The notes under the pieces are model-generated. The model was not told the DNA's origin. It searched no databases and saw only the letters and a program-made list of their open reading frames with translations. The position numbers were made by a program, and so were the translations under genes. From an uncultured Comamonas sp. (GTDB lineage: Bacteria > Pseudomonadota > Gammaproteobacteria > Burkholderiales > Burkholderiaceae_C), in assembly GCA_902175065.1 (NCBI GenBank), contig CABIIJ010000079.1, positions 1 to 58,015 on the forward strand: a stretch of 58,015 bases of DNA, written 5' to 3'. Every line of letters starts with the position of its first letter. The first letter of the stretch is position 1. Of this stretch, positions 25,759 to 34,400 are shown one piece after another.

Positions 25759-27324
25759 TCAGCCTTCGGTGCTGCCTTCCGGCGCAGCGGCAGATTCACC
25801 CGCAGGCTTTTTGCGGCGGCGCCGGCGTTTTTTGGCAGGGGCATCGCCTTCCTCGCCCGCCGCCTGCACCGCCACGGCGTCCAGGGGGCTGGCGCTATCG
25901 CCATCGGCAGCCCTGGGCTTGCGCGGCGCTTTGGGTTTCTGCGTTTTCTGGCGCTGGCGCTGCTCGTCGCGGGCCTGGGCGATCAGGTCTTCGCGCTGGG
26001 CTTCATCGGCGTACTGGAACAGCTGCCACCAGTTGGCCAACGCCTCGTCGGCATCGCCCACGTCGGCCCGCAGGCGCAAAAAGTCGAACCCGGCGCGAAA
26101 GCGCCCCTGCGCCACCAGGCTGAAGGGCGTGGCGCCGGTGCGCTTGTCGAAGCGCGGCTGCATGGCCCAGATTTCCCGCATGTCGGCAGCCAGCTTGCCC
26201 CGGCCCGAGACGTCGCCGATGCGCCGCTCGAACACTTCGTCGATGGCTTCCTGCAAGGCCGGGAAGCTCTGCCAGCCGTCCTGCAGGCGCTGCTGCCAGC
26301 CGGTCTGCACGTCCTGCCAGAGCACGCAGGCCAGCAAAAAGCTGGGCACGCAGGTCTTGCCTTCGGCCACGCGCCGGTCGGTGTCTTGCAACACGGCCTG
26401 CACCATCGGGGTGGCGGCGCGTTCCACCACCACGTCCAGCAGCGGGTAGATGCCTTTGGACAGGCCCAGCTTTTGCAGTTGTGCAATCGACGCCGCGGCG
26501 TGGCCGGTGAGCAGCAGCTTGAGCATTTCATCGAACAAGCGGCTTTGCGGCACGTCGTGCAGCAGCGGCTCGCAGGCGACCAGGGGCTTGGCGGTTTTCG
26601 CCTCCAGCTTGAAGCCCAGGTGGGCCAGCTTGGCCCCGAAGCGCACGGCACGGATGATGCGCACGGGGTCTTCGCGGTAGCGCTGCTCGGGGTCGCCGAT
26701 CATGCGCAGCACGCGCTTGTGCGCATCCTGGATGCCCTTGTGGAAATCGACCAGCACCTGGCTGTGCGGGTCGTAATACATGGCGTTGATGGTGAAGTCG
26801 CGCCGCGTGGCGTCCTGGTCCTGCGGCCCCCAGACGTTGTCGCGCAGCACGCGGCCGCTGGCGTCCACGGCGTGCTGCACACCCATGAGCTGCTGCTTGC
26901 TGGTGCGTTCGTTGCCGCTGACCTGCTCGGCCTGGCTGTTGTCCAGGAAGGCGCGGAAGGTGGAGACTTCGATCACCTCGTGCTCGCGCCCCCGGCCATA
27001 GACGACGTGGACGATGCGAAAGCGCTTGCCGATGATGAAGGCGCGGCGAAACAGCCGCTTGACTTCCTCGGGCGTGGCGTTGGTGGCCACGTCGAAGTCC
27101 TTGGGGCGCAGGCCCAGCAGCAGGTCGCGCACGGCGCCGCCGACGATGTAGGCCTCGAACCCGGCGTTTTTCAGCGTGCGCACCACGTCGATGGCGCGGT
27201 CATCGACCAGCTTGGGGTCGATACCGTGGACGCTGGCAGGCAGCTCCTCGCGTTTGCCAAAGGGATTTTTGCGGCTGCGGGCGGCGGGTTTGCCCAGCAG
27301 CTTGTCGATAAAGGTCTTGATCAT
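25759..27324 (-). CDS. pcnB: Poly(A) polymerase I
   Basis: A 521-residue class II nucleotidyltransferase. The catalytic part has [20 protein letters not shown] with the [14 protein letters not shown] metal-binding region and [18 protein letters not shown], which distinguishes PcnB from CCA-adding enzymes. The C-terminal tail is long and basic ([10 protein letters not shown]), a feature of PcnB thought to help RNA binding. It adds 3' poly(A) tails that mark RNA for decay. It lies eight bases after the HAD gene and seven before folK, so it is co-transcribed with both. Confidence 0.95.
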   Translation of the reverse strand: MIKTFIDKLLGKPAARSRKNPFGKREELPASVHGIDPKLVDDRAIDVVRTLKNAGFEAYIVGGAVRDLLLGLRPKDFDVATNATPEEVKRLFRRAFIIGKRFRIVHVVYGRGREHEVIEVSTFRAFLDNSQAEQVSGNERTSKQQLMGVQHAVDASGRVLRDNVWGPQDQDATRRDFTINAMYYDPHSQVLVDFHKGIQDAHKRVLRMIGDPEQRYREDPVRIIRAVRFGAKLAHLGFKLEAKTAKPLVACEPLLHDVPQSRLFDEMLKLLLTGHAAASIAQLQKLGLSKGIYPLLDVVVERAATPMVQAVLQDTDRRVAEGKTCVPSFLLACVLWQDVQTGWQQRLQDGWQSFPALQEAIDEVFERRIGDVSGRGKLAADMREIWAMQPRFDKRTGATPFSLVAQGRFRAGFDFLRLRADVGDADEALANWWQLFQYADEAQREDLIAQARDEQRQRQKTQKPKAPRKPRAADGDSASPLDAVAVQAAGEEGDAPAKKRRRRRKKPAGESAAAPEGSTEG

Positions 27325-27332
27325 GAGAGGGC

Positions 27333-28019
27333 TTATTTTTCTTCAAACAAATCCAGCACGGGCCAGCCGCGCTGTTGCGCCAGGGCACGCAGGCGCTGGT
27401 CGGGGTTGGTGGCGACGGGATGCTGGACTTTCTCCAGCAGGGGCAGGTCGTTCATGGAGTCGCTGTAGAAGGTCGCTTCCACATCGCCCCAGTCCCAGCC
27501 CCGCGCGGCCAGCCAGGCGGTCATGCGGGTCACCTTGCCTTCGCGCATGTTGGGCTGGCCCGCCACTTCGCCGGTCAGCCAGCCGTCGGGGCCGCGTGCC
27601 AGCTCGGTGGCGATGAGTTCCGTCACCCCGAACGCCTGGGCGATGGGGCGGGTGACGAACTCGTTGGTGGCCGAGGTGATGACCACCACGTCCCCCGCCT
27701 GCTGGTGGCGGCGCACCAGTTCGAACGCCGCCGGGTGCATGGCCGGGCGGATGACCTCGTCCATGAAACGCCGGTGCGCAGCAGCGGCGGCCTGCGGGCC
27801 GCGCTGCACCACGGCTTCGGTGGCAAAGCGCACGTAGTCGTGGATGTCCAGGCGGCCAGCGAGGTAGTCCTGGAAGAACGCATCGTTGCGGCGGCCAAAC
27901 TCGGCGCGGTCGCACCAGCCGATCTGCATGGTGAACTCGCCCCAGCCGTGGTCGGAATCCAGCGGCAGCAGGGTGTGGTCCAGGTCGAACAGGGCCAGAC
28001 GGGTCAAAGGTGTGCTCAT
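27333..28019 (-). CDS. HAD-IB family phosphatase (SerB-like hydrolase)
   Basis: The 228-residue enzyme has the four HAD motifs: nucleophile DLDHT (LALFDLDHTLLPLDSD), motif II ITSATNEF near residue 115, a lysine in motif III (REGKVTRM), and DSMNDLPLLE in motif IV. The C1 cap and length match the HAD-IB subfamily, which includes histidinol-phosphate and phosphoserine phosphatase relatives. The same gene lies between hda and pcnB in most Burkholderiales, yet its substrate is not established. Confidence 0.88.
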   Translation of the reverse strand: MSTPLTRLALFDLDHTLLPLDSDHGWGEFTMQIGWCDRAEFGRRNDAFFQDYLAGRLDIHDYVRFATEAVVQRGPQAAAAAHRRFMDEVIRPAMHPAAFELVRRHQQAGDVVVITSATNEFVTRPIAQAFGVTELIATELARGPDGWLTGEVAGQPNMREGKVTRMTAWLAARGWDWGDVEATFYSDSMNDLPLLEKVQHPVATNPDQRLRALAQQRGWPVLDLFEEK

Positions 28020-28049
28020 GAAATAAAAAAGATAGCTGCCTGCGCAGTC

Positions 28050-28742
28050 CTATTGGGTCTCCAACATGGTTTTCAGCAGGGGAATGGTGATGGCGCGTTT
28101 GTTGCGCAGGGCGAAGTCGTCGAGCATGTCCAGCAGGGGCATCAGGCTGGACAGGTCACGCGAGAAGCGCTTGAGCATGTAGTCCAGCACGTCGGCGCTG
28201 TAGGTCACGCCACGGGCAGCGGCCTCGTTCTGCAGGATGCGGCGGCATTCGTCCTCGTTGGGCACCTGGAGCTGGAACACATGACCCCAGCCCAGGCGCG
28301 AGCGCAGGTCGTCGCGCAGGCGCAAGTCCGCCGGGGGCGCATTGCCCGCCGTCAGCACCCAGCAGGGCCGGCCGCTGGGCGGATTGCTGGCATTGACGAA
28401 CCAGTTGAACGCCCGCTGCTGCTGCATCGGGGTGTAGCTGTGCACGTCGTCCATCAGCACCGCGCCCCAGCGCTCGTCGAATTCGGGCGGAAAGCCCGTG
28501 CTGGCGTCCATCCAGCCCAATTGCACGCCCTGCTCGCGCAGCAACTCGCGCACGGCCTGCAGCAGATGGGTCTTGCCCGCACCGCTGTCGCCCCAGACAT
28601 AGGTGGGCACCGGCATGCTGGGGCCGGCGTGGGCCAGCACCCAGGCACGCACATGCTGCGCCACGGGGGCATTGCGCCCGGCATAAAAACGCTCCAGCGT
28701 AGGGCCTGTGGGCAAGCCAATATCCAGGGCCAACTGCTTCAT
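28050..28742 (-). CDS. hda: DnaA regulatory inactivator Hda
   Basis: A 230-residue AAA+ protein, the usual Hda length. The N terminus MKQLALDIG carries the clamp-binding QLxLDI motif. Walker A is GDSGAGKTHL (residues 51-60), Walker B VLMDDVH, and the arginine-finger region RDDLRSRL. Hda bound to the DNA-loaded sliding clamp stimulates ATP hydrolysis by DnaA after initiation, preventing re-firing of oriC. A longer frame runs upstream through purM, but homology starts at 28742. It is divergent from purM, a conserved betaproteobacterial pair. Confidence 0.94.
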   Translation of the reverse strand: MKQLALDIGLPTGPTLERFYAGRNAPVAQHVRAWVLAHAGPSMPVPTYVWGDSGAGKTHLLQAVRELLREQGVQLGWMDASTGFPPEFDERWGAVLMDDVHSYTPMQQQRAFNWFVNASNPPSGRPCWVLTAGNAPPADLRLRDDLRSRLGWGHVFQLQVPNEDECRRILQNEAAARGVTYSADVLDYMLKRFSRDLSSLMPLLDMLDDFALRNKRAITIPLLKTMLETQ

Positions 28743-28964
28743 GCGGACAGCAGCGGCACAACGCAGCACAGCGACATGCAAGAAAAGGAAAGAGGAAGGG
28801 TGGAACAGGAAAACGACCCGTCGCACATTGCATGGTCGTCGGGCCGCGAAAGCTTGGCATTTTAGTCCCAGCAACCTCCGGCCTCCGGTGCGGGCCTTAG
28901 AATCTGCAGGTTCTGCCGTTTGCTGCGCTGGCAAACGCTCTCTAGCCTTATTTCGCCTTCTGCC

Positions 28965-30005
28965 ATGAGCACTGCTTCCAACCCCCCCATTTCCTACAAA
29001 GACGCCGGTGTGGACATCGATGCCGGCGATGCGCTGGTCGAACGCATCAAGCCGCTGGCCAAGAAAACCATGCGCGAAGGCGTGCTGGCCAGCATCGGCG
29101 GCTTTGGCGCCCTGTTCGAAGTGCCCAAGCGCTACCAGGAGCCGGTGCTGGTCAGCGGCACCGACGGCGTGGGCACCAAGCTGAAACTGGCCTTTGAATG
29201 GAACATGCACGACACCGTGGGCATCGATCTGGTGGCCATGAGCGTCAACGACGTGCTGGTGCAGGGGGCCGAACCCCTGTTCTTCCTGGATTACTTTGCC
29301 TGCGGCAAGCTGGACGTGGACACGGCCGCGGCCGTGGTCGGCGGCATTGCCAAGGGCTGCGAACTCTCCGGCTGCGCCCTGATCGGCGGCGAAACCGCCG
29401 AGATGCCCGGCATGTACCCCGATGGCGAATACGACCTGGCCGGTTTTGCCGTCGGTGCGGTGGAAAAATCCAAAATCCTCACCGGCCAGAACGTGCAGGC
29501 TGGCGACGTGGTGCTGGGCCTGGCTTCGGCCGGCGTGCATTCCAACGGTTTCTCCCTGGTGCGCAAGTGCATCGACCGCGCCGGCAGCAGCGCCCCGGCC
29601 ACGCTGGACGGCCAGCCGTTCAAGGAAGCCATCATGCAGCCCACGCGCCTGTACGTGAAAAACGTGCTGGCCGCGCTGGCGCAGCACCCCATCAAGGCCC
29701 TGGCCCACATCACCGGCGGCGGCCTGCTGGAAAACATCCCCCGCGTGCTGCCCGAAGGGCTGGCGGCCCGGCTGCAAAAAGGCAGCTGGCCGCAGACCGA
29801 GCTGTTCGCTTGGCTGCAAGCGACCGCCGGGATCGACGATGTGGAGATGAACCGCACCTTCAACAACGGCATCGGCATGGTGGTGGTCGTGCCCGCAGAG
29901 GCCGCCGACGCCACGGCCGCCACCCTGCGCGAACTGGGCGAAACCGTCTTCACCATCGGCCAGATCGCCCCGCGCGGCACCGGCCCTGCAGTGGCCCTGG
30001 TGTAA
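28965..30005 (+). CDS. purM: Phosphoribosylformylglycinamidine cyclo-ligase
   Basis: The 346-residue AIR synthetase closes the imidazole ring in purine synthesis using ATP. Typical segments are [34 protein letters not shown] with the glycine-rich ATP-binding loop, [35 protein letters not shown] and [16 protein letters not shown]. The ATG at 28965 matches the conserved N terminus. It is divergent from hda, and an AI-2E-type transporter follows 39 bases downstream. Confidence 0.97.
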   Translation: MSTASNPPISYKDAGVDIDAGDALVERIKPLAKKTMREGVLASIGGFGALFEVPKRYQEPVLVSGTDGVGTKLKLAFEWNMHDTVGIDLVAMSVNDVLVQGAEPLFFLDYFACGKLDVDTAAAVVGGIAKGCELSGCALIGGETAEMPGMYPDGEYDLAGFAVGAVEKSKILTGQNVQAGDVVLGLASAGVHSNGFSLVRKCIDRAGSSAPATLDGQPFKEAIMQPTRLYVKNVLAALAQHPIKALAHITGGGLLENIPRVLPEGLAARLQKGSWPQTELFAWLQATAGIDDVEMNRTFNNGIGMVVVVPAEAADATAATLRELGETVFTIGQIAPRGTGPAVALV

Positions 30006-30044
30006 CGCTTCGGCCCATTTCCCTTTCTTGCGCAGGAGAGCACC

Positions 30045-31091
30045 TTGCTCCCTTCCCTTGTCCCGGCATCCTCGCCACCCTCACGGATGGTGCTGGTGGC
30101 CAGCTACCTGCTCATGGCCGCCACGCTGCTGCTGGTCATGCTGCAAGGACTCTTGCCCGGCCTGCTGTGCGCCTGCCTGGGCTTTCTGCTCACACGGCGC
30201 ATCGCCAGCCTCCTTGACCGCCTGGATCGACGGGCGCCCGCCGTCGTGCCCCGGCGCTGGGCGCAGGTGGTCGCGGCCATTCTGGTCGGTCTGGCGCCGT
30301 TGCTACTGCTCTCCAGCGCCCTGTCGCACACCCGTGGCTACATCATGGAAGCGCCCCAGCAGTACCGCGAGCTGCTCAACTTCCTGGCGCACACGATCCT
30401 GGAGCTGCAGCAAAAACTCCCCCCCGACCTGGGCGCACAGTTGCCCCAGGGCACGGAAGACATCCAGCGCACCATTGCCGTCTACCTGGCGACCAAGGCC
30501 GGGATGCTGGCCTCTGCCGGCAAGGCCTGGCTGGCGGGCCTGCTGCACGCCTACGTCGGCCTGCTGATCGGCCTGCTGGCTGCCGTGCGCCCGCGCCTGA
30601 TCCCGCTGGCGCCGCTGACGGCCAGCCTGCGCCAGCGCGTCACGCTGATGGGCGATGCCTTCCGCCAGATCGTGGCCGCGCAGTTCTGGATTGCGCTGTT
30701 CAACACCTCGCTGACGGCCATCTTCCTGCTGTTCATCCTGCCGCTGTGGGACATGCGCCTGCCCTACACCCCGGCGCTGATCGGCCTGACCTTCGTGGCC
30801 GGGCTGATTCCCATCGTGGGCAACCTGTTCTGCAATCTGGTGCTGACGCTGGTGGGCCTGTCGGTATCGCCCTCGGCCGCTGCGGCCTGCCTGGGCTTTC
30901 TGATCCTGATCCACAAGGCCGAGTACGTCATCAACGCCAAGGTGGTCGGCCAGCGCACGCACATGGCGGTCTGGGAACTGCTGTCGGTGATGTTCGTCGC
31001 CGAATCGGTCTTCGGCCCGGCCGGACTGGTGGCAGCTCCGCTGTTCTACGCCTACCTCAAGAAAGAACTGGAAGCGGCGAAATTGGTGTAA
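30045..31091 (+). CDS. AI-2E/PerM-family inner-membrane protein
   Basis: A 348-residue membrane protein of the AI-2E transporter (PerM/YdiK) family, with about seven helices: three near the N terminus, a soluble stretch at about 95-150, then a helix-rich C-terminal half with FVAGLIPIVGNLFCNLVLTL and a conserved AAPLFYAYLKKELEAA ending. Members include the quorum-signal exporter TqsA, the Na+/H+ antiporter-like NhaX-type proteins and many of unknown role; the substrate is not assignable. It follows purM with an AGGAG site nearby, so the two are probably co-transcribed. Confidence 0.85.
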   Translation: MLPSLVPASSPPSRMVLVASYLLMAATLLLVMLQGLLPGLLCACLGFLLTRRIASLLDRLDRRAPAVVPRRWAQVVAAILVGLAPLLLLSSALSHTRGYIMEAPQQYRELLNFLAHTILELQQKLPPDLGAQLPQGTEDIQRTIAVYLATKAGMLASAGKAWLAGLLHAYVGLLIGLLAAVRPRLIPLAPLTASLRQRVTLMGDAFRQIVAAQFWIALFNTSLTAIFLLFILPLWDMRLPYTPALIGLTFVAGLIPIVGNLFCNLVLTLVGLSVSPSAAAACLGFLILIHKAEYVINAKVVGQRTHMAVWELLSVMFVAESVFGPAGLVAAPLFYAYLKKELEAAKLV

Positions 31092-31171
31092 ATCCGGGCC
31101 TGGATAAACACACCAAGGGCTTGAGAGCCGCTATGCTGTGCAGCTTCATCGAGTTCGCTAAGGAAAACCCT

Positions 31172-31564
31172 ATGACCATTCTCGTCGCCTACGCACCCCG
31201 CCCGGAAGGTGAAGCGGCTTTGGAAAAAGGCATTGAAGTAGCCACCCGCCGCAATGAGCGGCTGATCGTCGTGAATGCCGCCCCCGGCGGCCCGCAGGAA
31301 GACCGGGACATCGTCCCCGGCCACGACGCCGAACGCCTGGAGCAGCGCCTGCAAAGCCTGCCCATCCAGGCAGAGTTCAAGATGTTCGTGCGCGGCCACG
31401 ACACGCTGGAAGAAATCCAGAATCTGGTACACCGCGAGCAGATCTCCCTGCTGGTCATCGGCCTGCGTCGGCGCTCGGCCGTCGGCAAGCTGCTGCTGGG
31501 CAGCCTGGCACACGACATCCTGATGAGCGTGCCCTGCCCGGTACTGGCGGTCAAGGCCGAATAA
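31172..31564 (+). CDS. Universal stress protein (UspA family)
   Basis: The 130-residue protein has a single Usp domain, with MTILVAYAPRPEGEAALEKG at the first strand and the nucleotide-binding glycine pattern IGLRRRSAVGKLLLGSLAHD near residues 96-115. This pattern points to ATP binding. Usp proteins accumulate under starvation and stress and improve survival; the molecular target is unclear. AAGGAAAACC upstream gives a ribosome-binding site. It is followed by a strong terminator and repeat copy C. Confidence 0.9.
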   Translation: MTILVAYAPRPEGEAALEKGIEVATRRNERLIVVNAAPGGPQEDRDIVPGHDAERLEQRLQSLPIQAEFKMFVRGHDTLEEIQNLVHREQISLLVIGLRRRSAVGKLLLGSLAHDILMSVPCPVLAVKAE

Positions 31565-31590
31565 ACCGCACGCTCCCTCCACACCGCGCA

Positions 31591-31623
31591 CCGCCCTCGG
31601 TTCACACAGAGGGCGGTTTTTTT
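31591..31623 (+). terminator. Terminator of the universal stress protein gene
   Basis: CCGCCCTC pairs with GAGGGCGG across a ten-base loop and is followed by seven T. It starts 27 bases after the stop codon. Confidence 0.9.
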
Positions 31624-31626
31624 ATT

Positions 31627-31708
31627 CATAGCATTTACCACGCATCCATAAAGCATTTCAGCCATCAAAGTGGCTGAAACCCAATGTTTATCTGCGCAAC
31701 AAGCTACG
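31627..31708. repeat. Double-palindrome repeat, family 1, copy C (diverged)
   Basis: Outer arms TAGCATTTACCACGC and CTGCGCAACAAGCTA and inner arms AAGCATTTCAGCC and GGCTGAAACCC keep the fold with many changes. Its right arm includes the stop and final codons of murJ, so part of this copy is translated. Confidence 0.6.
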
Positions 31709-33262
31709 CAATCTGACGCCCGTGGCCAGCAAGGCGCCAAAGTACACCGCAGCACTGGCCAGCAGGCTCGCCGCCATCACACCAGCCCGCTGCCACTGGC
31801 CCAGGGCCAGCCAGTCCCAGCGCTGACCCAGCCACAGCAGCAGGGCCGCCAGCAAACCGCAGGCCAGCAGCACCTGAAAAAAGTATTTCAACCACCCGCT
31901 GCTCGGCTGGTAGGCCCCCCGGCGCAGCAAGCCCAGCAGCAACCATCCGGCATTGACCAGCGCCGCCAGGCCGATCGACCAGGCCAGGCCCGCGTGCTGC
32001 AAACGCGGCACCAGGAAAAAATTGAGCACCTGGGTCAGCACCAGCACCACCACCGCGATCTTCACCGGCGTGCGCATATCCTGGCTGGCAAAGTAGCCCG
32101 GCGCCAGCACCTTGATCGCCACCAGCCCGAGCAGGCCCACGCCATAGCCCACCAGGGCCAGGGCAATCTGCTGCACGTCGCCGCCGTGCAGCGCCCCCCG
32201 GTGGAACAGCGTCGCCACCAGCGGCTGGGCAAAGGCCAGCAGCCCCACGGCGCAGGGCAGCGCCAGCAGCAGCACCAGGCGCAGCCCCCAGTCGAGCATC
32301 TGCGAATAGCGCTGGCTGTCGCCCGCAGCCCTGGCGGCGGCCAGTTGCGGGGTCAGCACCACGCCCAGAGCGACGCCCAGCAAGGCGGTGGGAAATTCCA
32401 TCAGCCGGTCGGCATAGAACAGCCAGGTCACGCTGCCCGGGGCCAGGTAGGAGGCGATCTGCGTGTTGATCATCAAACTCAGTTGCGCCACGCCCACGCC
32501 CAGCAGGGCCGGGGCCATCAACTGCAAAATGCGGCGCACCCCGCCATCGGCCCAGGCCGCCCGCAGCGCCGCCGAGCTGCAGCCCAGGCGCGGCAGCAAC
32601 CCCATGCGGCGCAGCGCCGGAATCTGCACCGCCAGTTGCAGCACGCCACCGGCCATCACCCCGGCGCACATGGCGTAGATCGGCTCGATGCCCTGGCGGC
32701 CGAACCACGGGGCCAGCAGCCAGGCGGCGGCGATCATGCACAGATTGAGCAGCACCGGCGTGGCCGCAGGCACGGCAAAGTGCTTATAGGTGTTGAGCAC
32801 GCCCGAGGACAGCGCCACCAGCGACATGAAGCCGATGTAGGGAAACATCCAGCGCGTCATCAGCACCGCAGCCGCCGTCTCGCCCTGGTTCTGGAAGCCG
32901 CTGGCCAGCAGCCACACCAGCACCGGCGCCCCCAGCACGCCCAGGGCGCACACCAGCAGCAGCGCCCAGGCCAGCACCGTAGCCACGTTGGCGATCAGCT
33001 CCCGGGTACGCTCCTCCCCCTCCTTGGCATGGCTGGCAGCCAGCACCGGCACAAACGCCTGGCTGAAAGCCCCTTCGGCAAACAGGCGCCGAAACAGATT
33101 GGGGATACGAAACGCCACATTGAACGCATCGGTCAGGGCGTTGGCCCCGAAGATCGAGGCCATGAGCAGATCCCGCACCAGCCCCGTCACGCGCGAGGCC
33201 AGGGTCATGAGCGAGACGATGGAGGCAGATTTGAAGAGCGACACCTGCAGGAGTGTAGCCAT
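31688..33262 (-). CDS. murJ: Lipid II flippase MurJ
   Basis: A 524-residue MOP-superfamily membrane protein with about 14 helices. Diagnostic segments are [40 protein letters not shown] and [10 protein letters not shown] near the N terminus. The conserved charged residues of the central cavity are present in these stretches. MurJ flips undecaprenyl-linked peptidoglycan precursor across the inner membrane. The ATG at 33262 is the conserved start ([14 protein letters not shown]). It is divergent from rpsT, as in many betaproteobacteria. The last five codons lie in repeat copy C. Confidence 0.95.
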   Translation of the reverse strand: MATLLQVSLFKSASIVSLMTLASRVTGLVRDLLMASIFGANALTDAFNVAFRIPNLFRRLFAEGAFSQAFVPVLAASHAKEGEERTRELIANVATVLAWALLLVCALGVLGAPVLVWLLASGFQNQGETAAAVLMTRWMFPYIGFMSLVALSSGVLNTYKHFAVPAATPVLLNLCMIAAAWLLAPWFGRQGIEPIYAMCAGVMAGGVLQLAVQIPALRRMGLLPRLGCSSAALRAAWADGGVRRILQLMAPALLGVGVAQLSLMINTQIASYLAPGSVTWLFYADRLMEFPTALLGVALGVVLTPQLAAARAAGDSQRYSQMLDWGLRLVLLLALPCAVGLLAFAQPLVATLFHRGALHGGDVQQIALALVGYGVGLLGLVAIKVLAPGYFASQDMRTPVKIAVVVLVLTQVLNFFLVPRLQHAGLAWSIGLAALVNAGWLLLGLLRRGAYQPSSGWLKYFFQVLLACGLLAALLLWLGQRWDWLALGQWQRAGVMAASLLASAAVYFGALLATGVRLRSLLRR

Positions 33263-33276
33263 TGCATCCGCCCGCT

Positions 33277-33306
33277 TTGGTAAAAAAGTGCGCTTCGGGC
33301 TATAAT
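33277..33306 (+). promoter_or_regulatory. Promoter of rpsT
   Basis: TTGGTA (33277-33282), 18 bases, TATAAT (33301-33306). Six bases after the -10 is CTTTGCTGGCAA, identical in sequence and position to the rpsU promoter at 1667. The predicted leader is about 45 nt. Confidence 0.75.
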
Positions 33307-33354
33307 GCTCGGCTTTGCTGGCAACATCCACAAACCAATCGAAGGAAAAACACC

Positions 33355-33648
33355 ATGGCAACCAAAGCCAAAAAGAACCCCCGCCTGGCATCGGGCCGTA
33401 AACGCGCCCGCCAAAACGTCAAGCTCAACGCCGCCAACACCTCGCTGCGTTCCAAATACCGTACCGCCGTGAAGAAGGTGGAAAAGGCCGTGCTGGCTGG
33501 CGACAAAGCCCTGGCCACCACCCTGTTCCAGCAAGCCCAGTCGGTGCTCGACTCCGTGGCCGACAAAGGCATCTTCCACAAGAACAAGGCCGCTCGCGAC
33601 AAGAGCCGCCTGTCCGCCAAGGTCAAAGCCCTGGCCCTGGCCGCCTAA
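33355..33648 (+). CDS. rpsT: 30S ribosomal protein S20
   Basis: The 97-residue basic helical protein matches S20, with [20 protein letters not shown] at the N terminus and [20 protein letters not shown] at the end. S20 binds 16S rRNA at the bottom of the 30S body and is among the first proteins to assemble. It is slightly longer than the 87-residue E. coli protein, as in other Burkholderiales. AAGGAAAAACACC precedes the ATG. It has its own promoter and is followed by a strong terminator. Confidence 0.97.
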   Translation: MATKAKKNPRLASGRKRARQNVKLNAANTSLRSKYRTAVKKVEKAVLAGDKALATTLFQQAQSVLDSVADKGIFHKNKAARDKSRLSAKVKALALAA

Positions 33649-33729
33649 GCCATCCCCATCTAGGCAAAGCACGGGCGGCCCACGCCGCCTGCCGTTTGCA
33701 AAACGGGTGCGCTGTCAGCAAAAACAAGG

Positions 33730-33754
33730 AAACCGCCGCAAGGCGGTTTTTTTG
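33730..33754 (+). terminator. Terminator of rpsT
   Basis: AAACCGCC, loop GCAA, GGCGGTTT followed by T's. An almost exact mirror image lies 27 bases downstream for the opposite strand. Confidence 0.92.
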
Positions 33755-33780
33755 TGACCGGCAGCAGCGCAGCAACGCAG

Positions 33781-33803
33781 AAAAAAACCGCCTTGCGGCG
33801 GTC
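33781..33803 (-). terminator. Terminator of the DUF3579 gene
   Basis: On the minus strand ACCGCC, GCAA, GGCGGT is followed by seven T. It repeats the rpsT terminator in reverse orientation, so the two together form a larger inverted repeat. Confidence 0.88.
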
Positions 33804-33843
33804 ATTTGCAAGCAGGGGAACCAGGGCAGCGGGCCGCCAACGC

Positions 33844-34161
33844 CTATTTTTCGTCCGGTAGCAGACAGGCCTCGACCACCTGCAGGTGGTTGTCGCGGGC
33901 GAAGTTCAGCACGAAATCCCAGGCCATGGGCTCATGCGCACGCAGCTCGGAGCGCACCACCACGCATTTGACGCCGCTCATGGTGGTGGGGATGCACCAG
34001 GGCGAATAGCCCAGGTGGCAGCCCGGCTGGGCGCCGCCGGGACGAAAGCGGCTCATGACACCCGCCAGCCGCTCGGCCCAATCGCTGGGGCGGAAGGTCT
34101 TGCCCTCCAGCGTCACGCCCTGGATAAATAGTTCTTTGGAGTTCTCGAAGGCCATCGGCAT
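33844..34161 (-). CDS. DUF3579 family protein
   Basis: A 105-residue protein matching DUF3579, a small family confined mainly to Betaproteobacteria and found beside the arginine genes. Conserved parts are LFIQGVTLEGKTFRPSDWAE, RLAGVMSRF, YSPWCIPTTMSGVKCVVV and FVLNFARDNHLQVVEAC. The function is unknown; it is cytoplasmic with no signal or membrane helix. The start at 34161 (MPMAFENSK) is preferred, and ATG 34155 or 34185 are possible. It is convergent with rpsT and divergent from argD across 239 bases. Confidence 0.88.
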   Translation of the reverse strand: MPMAFENSKELFIQGVTLEGKTFRPSDWAERLAGVMSRFRPGGAQPGCHLGYSPWCIPTTMSGVKCVVVRSELRAHEPMAWDFVLNFARDNHLQVVEACLLPDEK

Positions 34162-34263
34162 GATCAAAAAAAGAGCACGCCTCAAACCGGACGTGCGAAG
34201 GTTGTGTTTACCGTGCTATTTTAACTCTTATACAAGAGTAAGGCCCGTTTGCCCCTAAATAGG

Positions 34264-34314
34264 CCCAGGGATGCCCTGCATCCATCAAGCGGCAAGCCTG
34301 CGCTGTGGAGCGGG
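34264..34314. repeat. Half element of repeat family 2 upstream of argD
   Basis: CCCAGGGATGCCCTGCATCC, then ATCAAGCGGCAAGCCTGCGC, matches the reverse complement of the right end of the element at 20398-20567 at roughly four positions in five over about 44 bases. The other end and core are missing. It lies within the argD-DUF3579 divergent region and may carry part of the argD promoter. Confidence 0.65.
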
Positions 34315-34400
34315 GTGAGAAGCCCTAGAATCACTGCCTTTTACGCGGGCTCATGCGCTACCGGTTGGCGCACTGCCGCTTCCCTGCTGGAGATGTTCCT

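Noticed and set aside
28743-29819. N-terminal extension of the hda frame across purM
   Set aside because: The Hda family starts at MKQLALDIG (28742). The extension is antisense to purM and has no conserved sequence.
34353-34400. Earlier in-frame start for argD
   Set aside because: The extra residues are not conserved in acetylornithine aminotransferases, and GGAGATG lies before the ATG at 34401.
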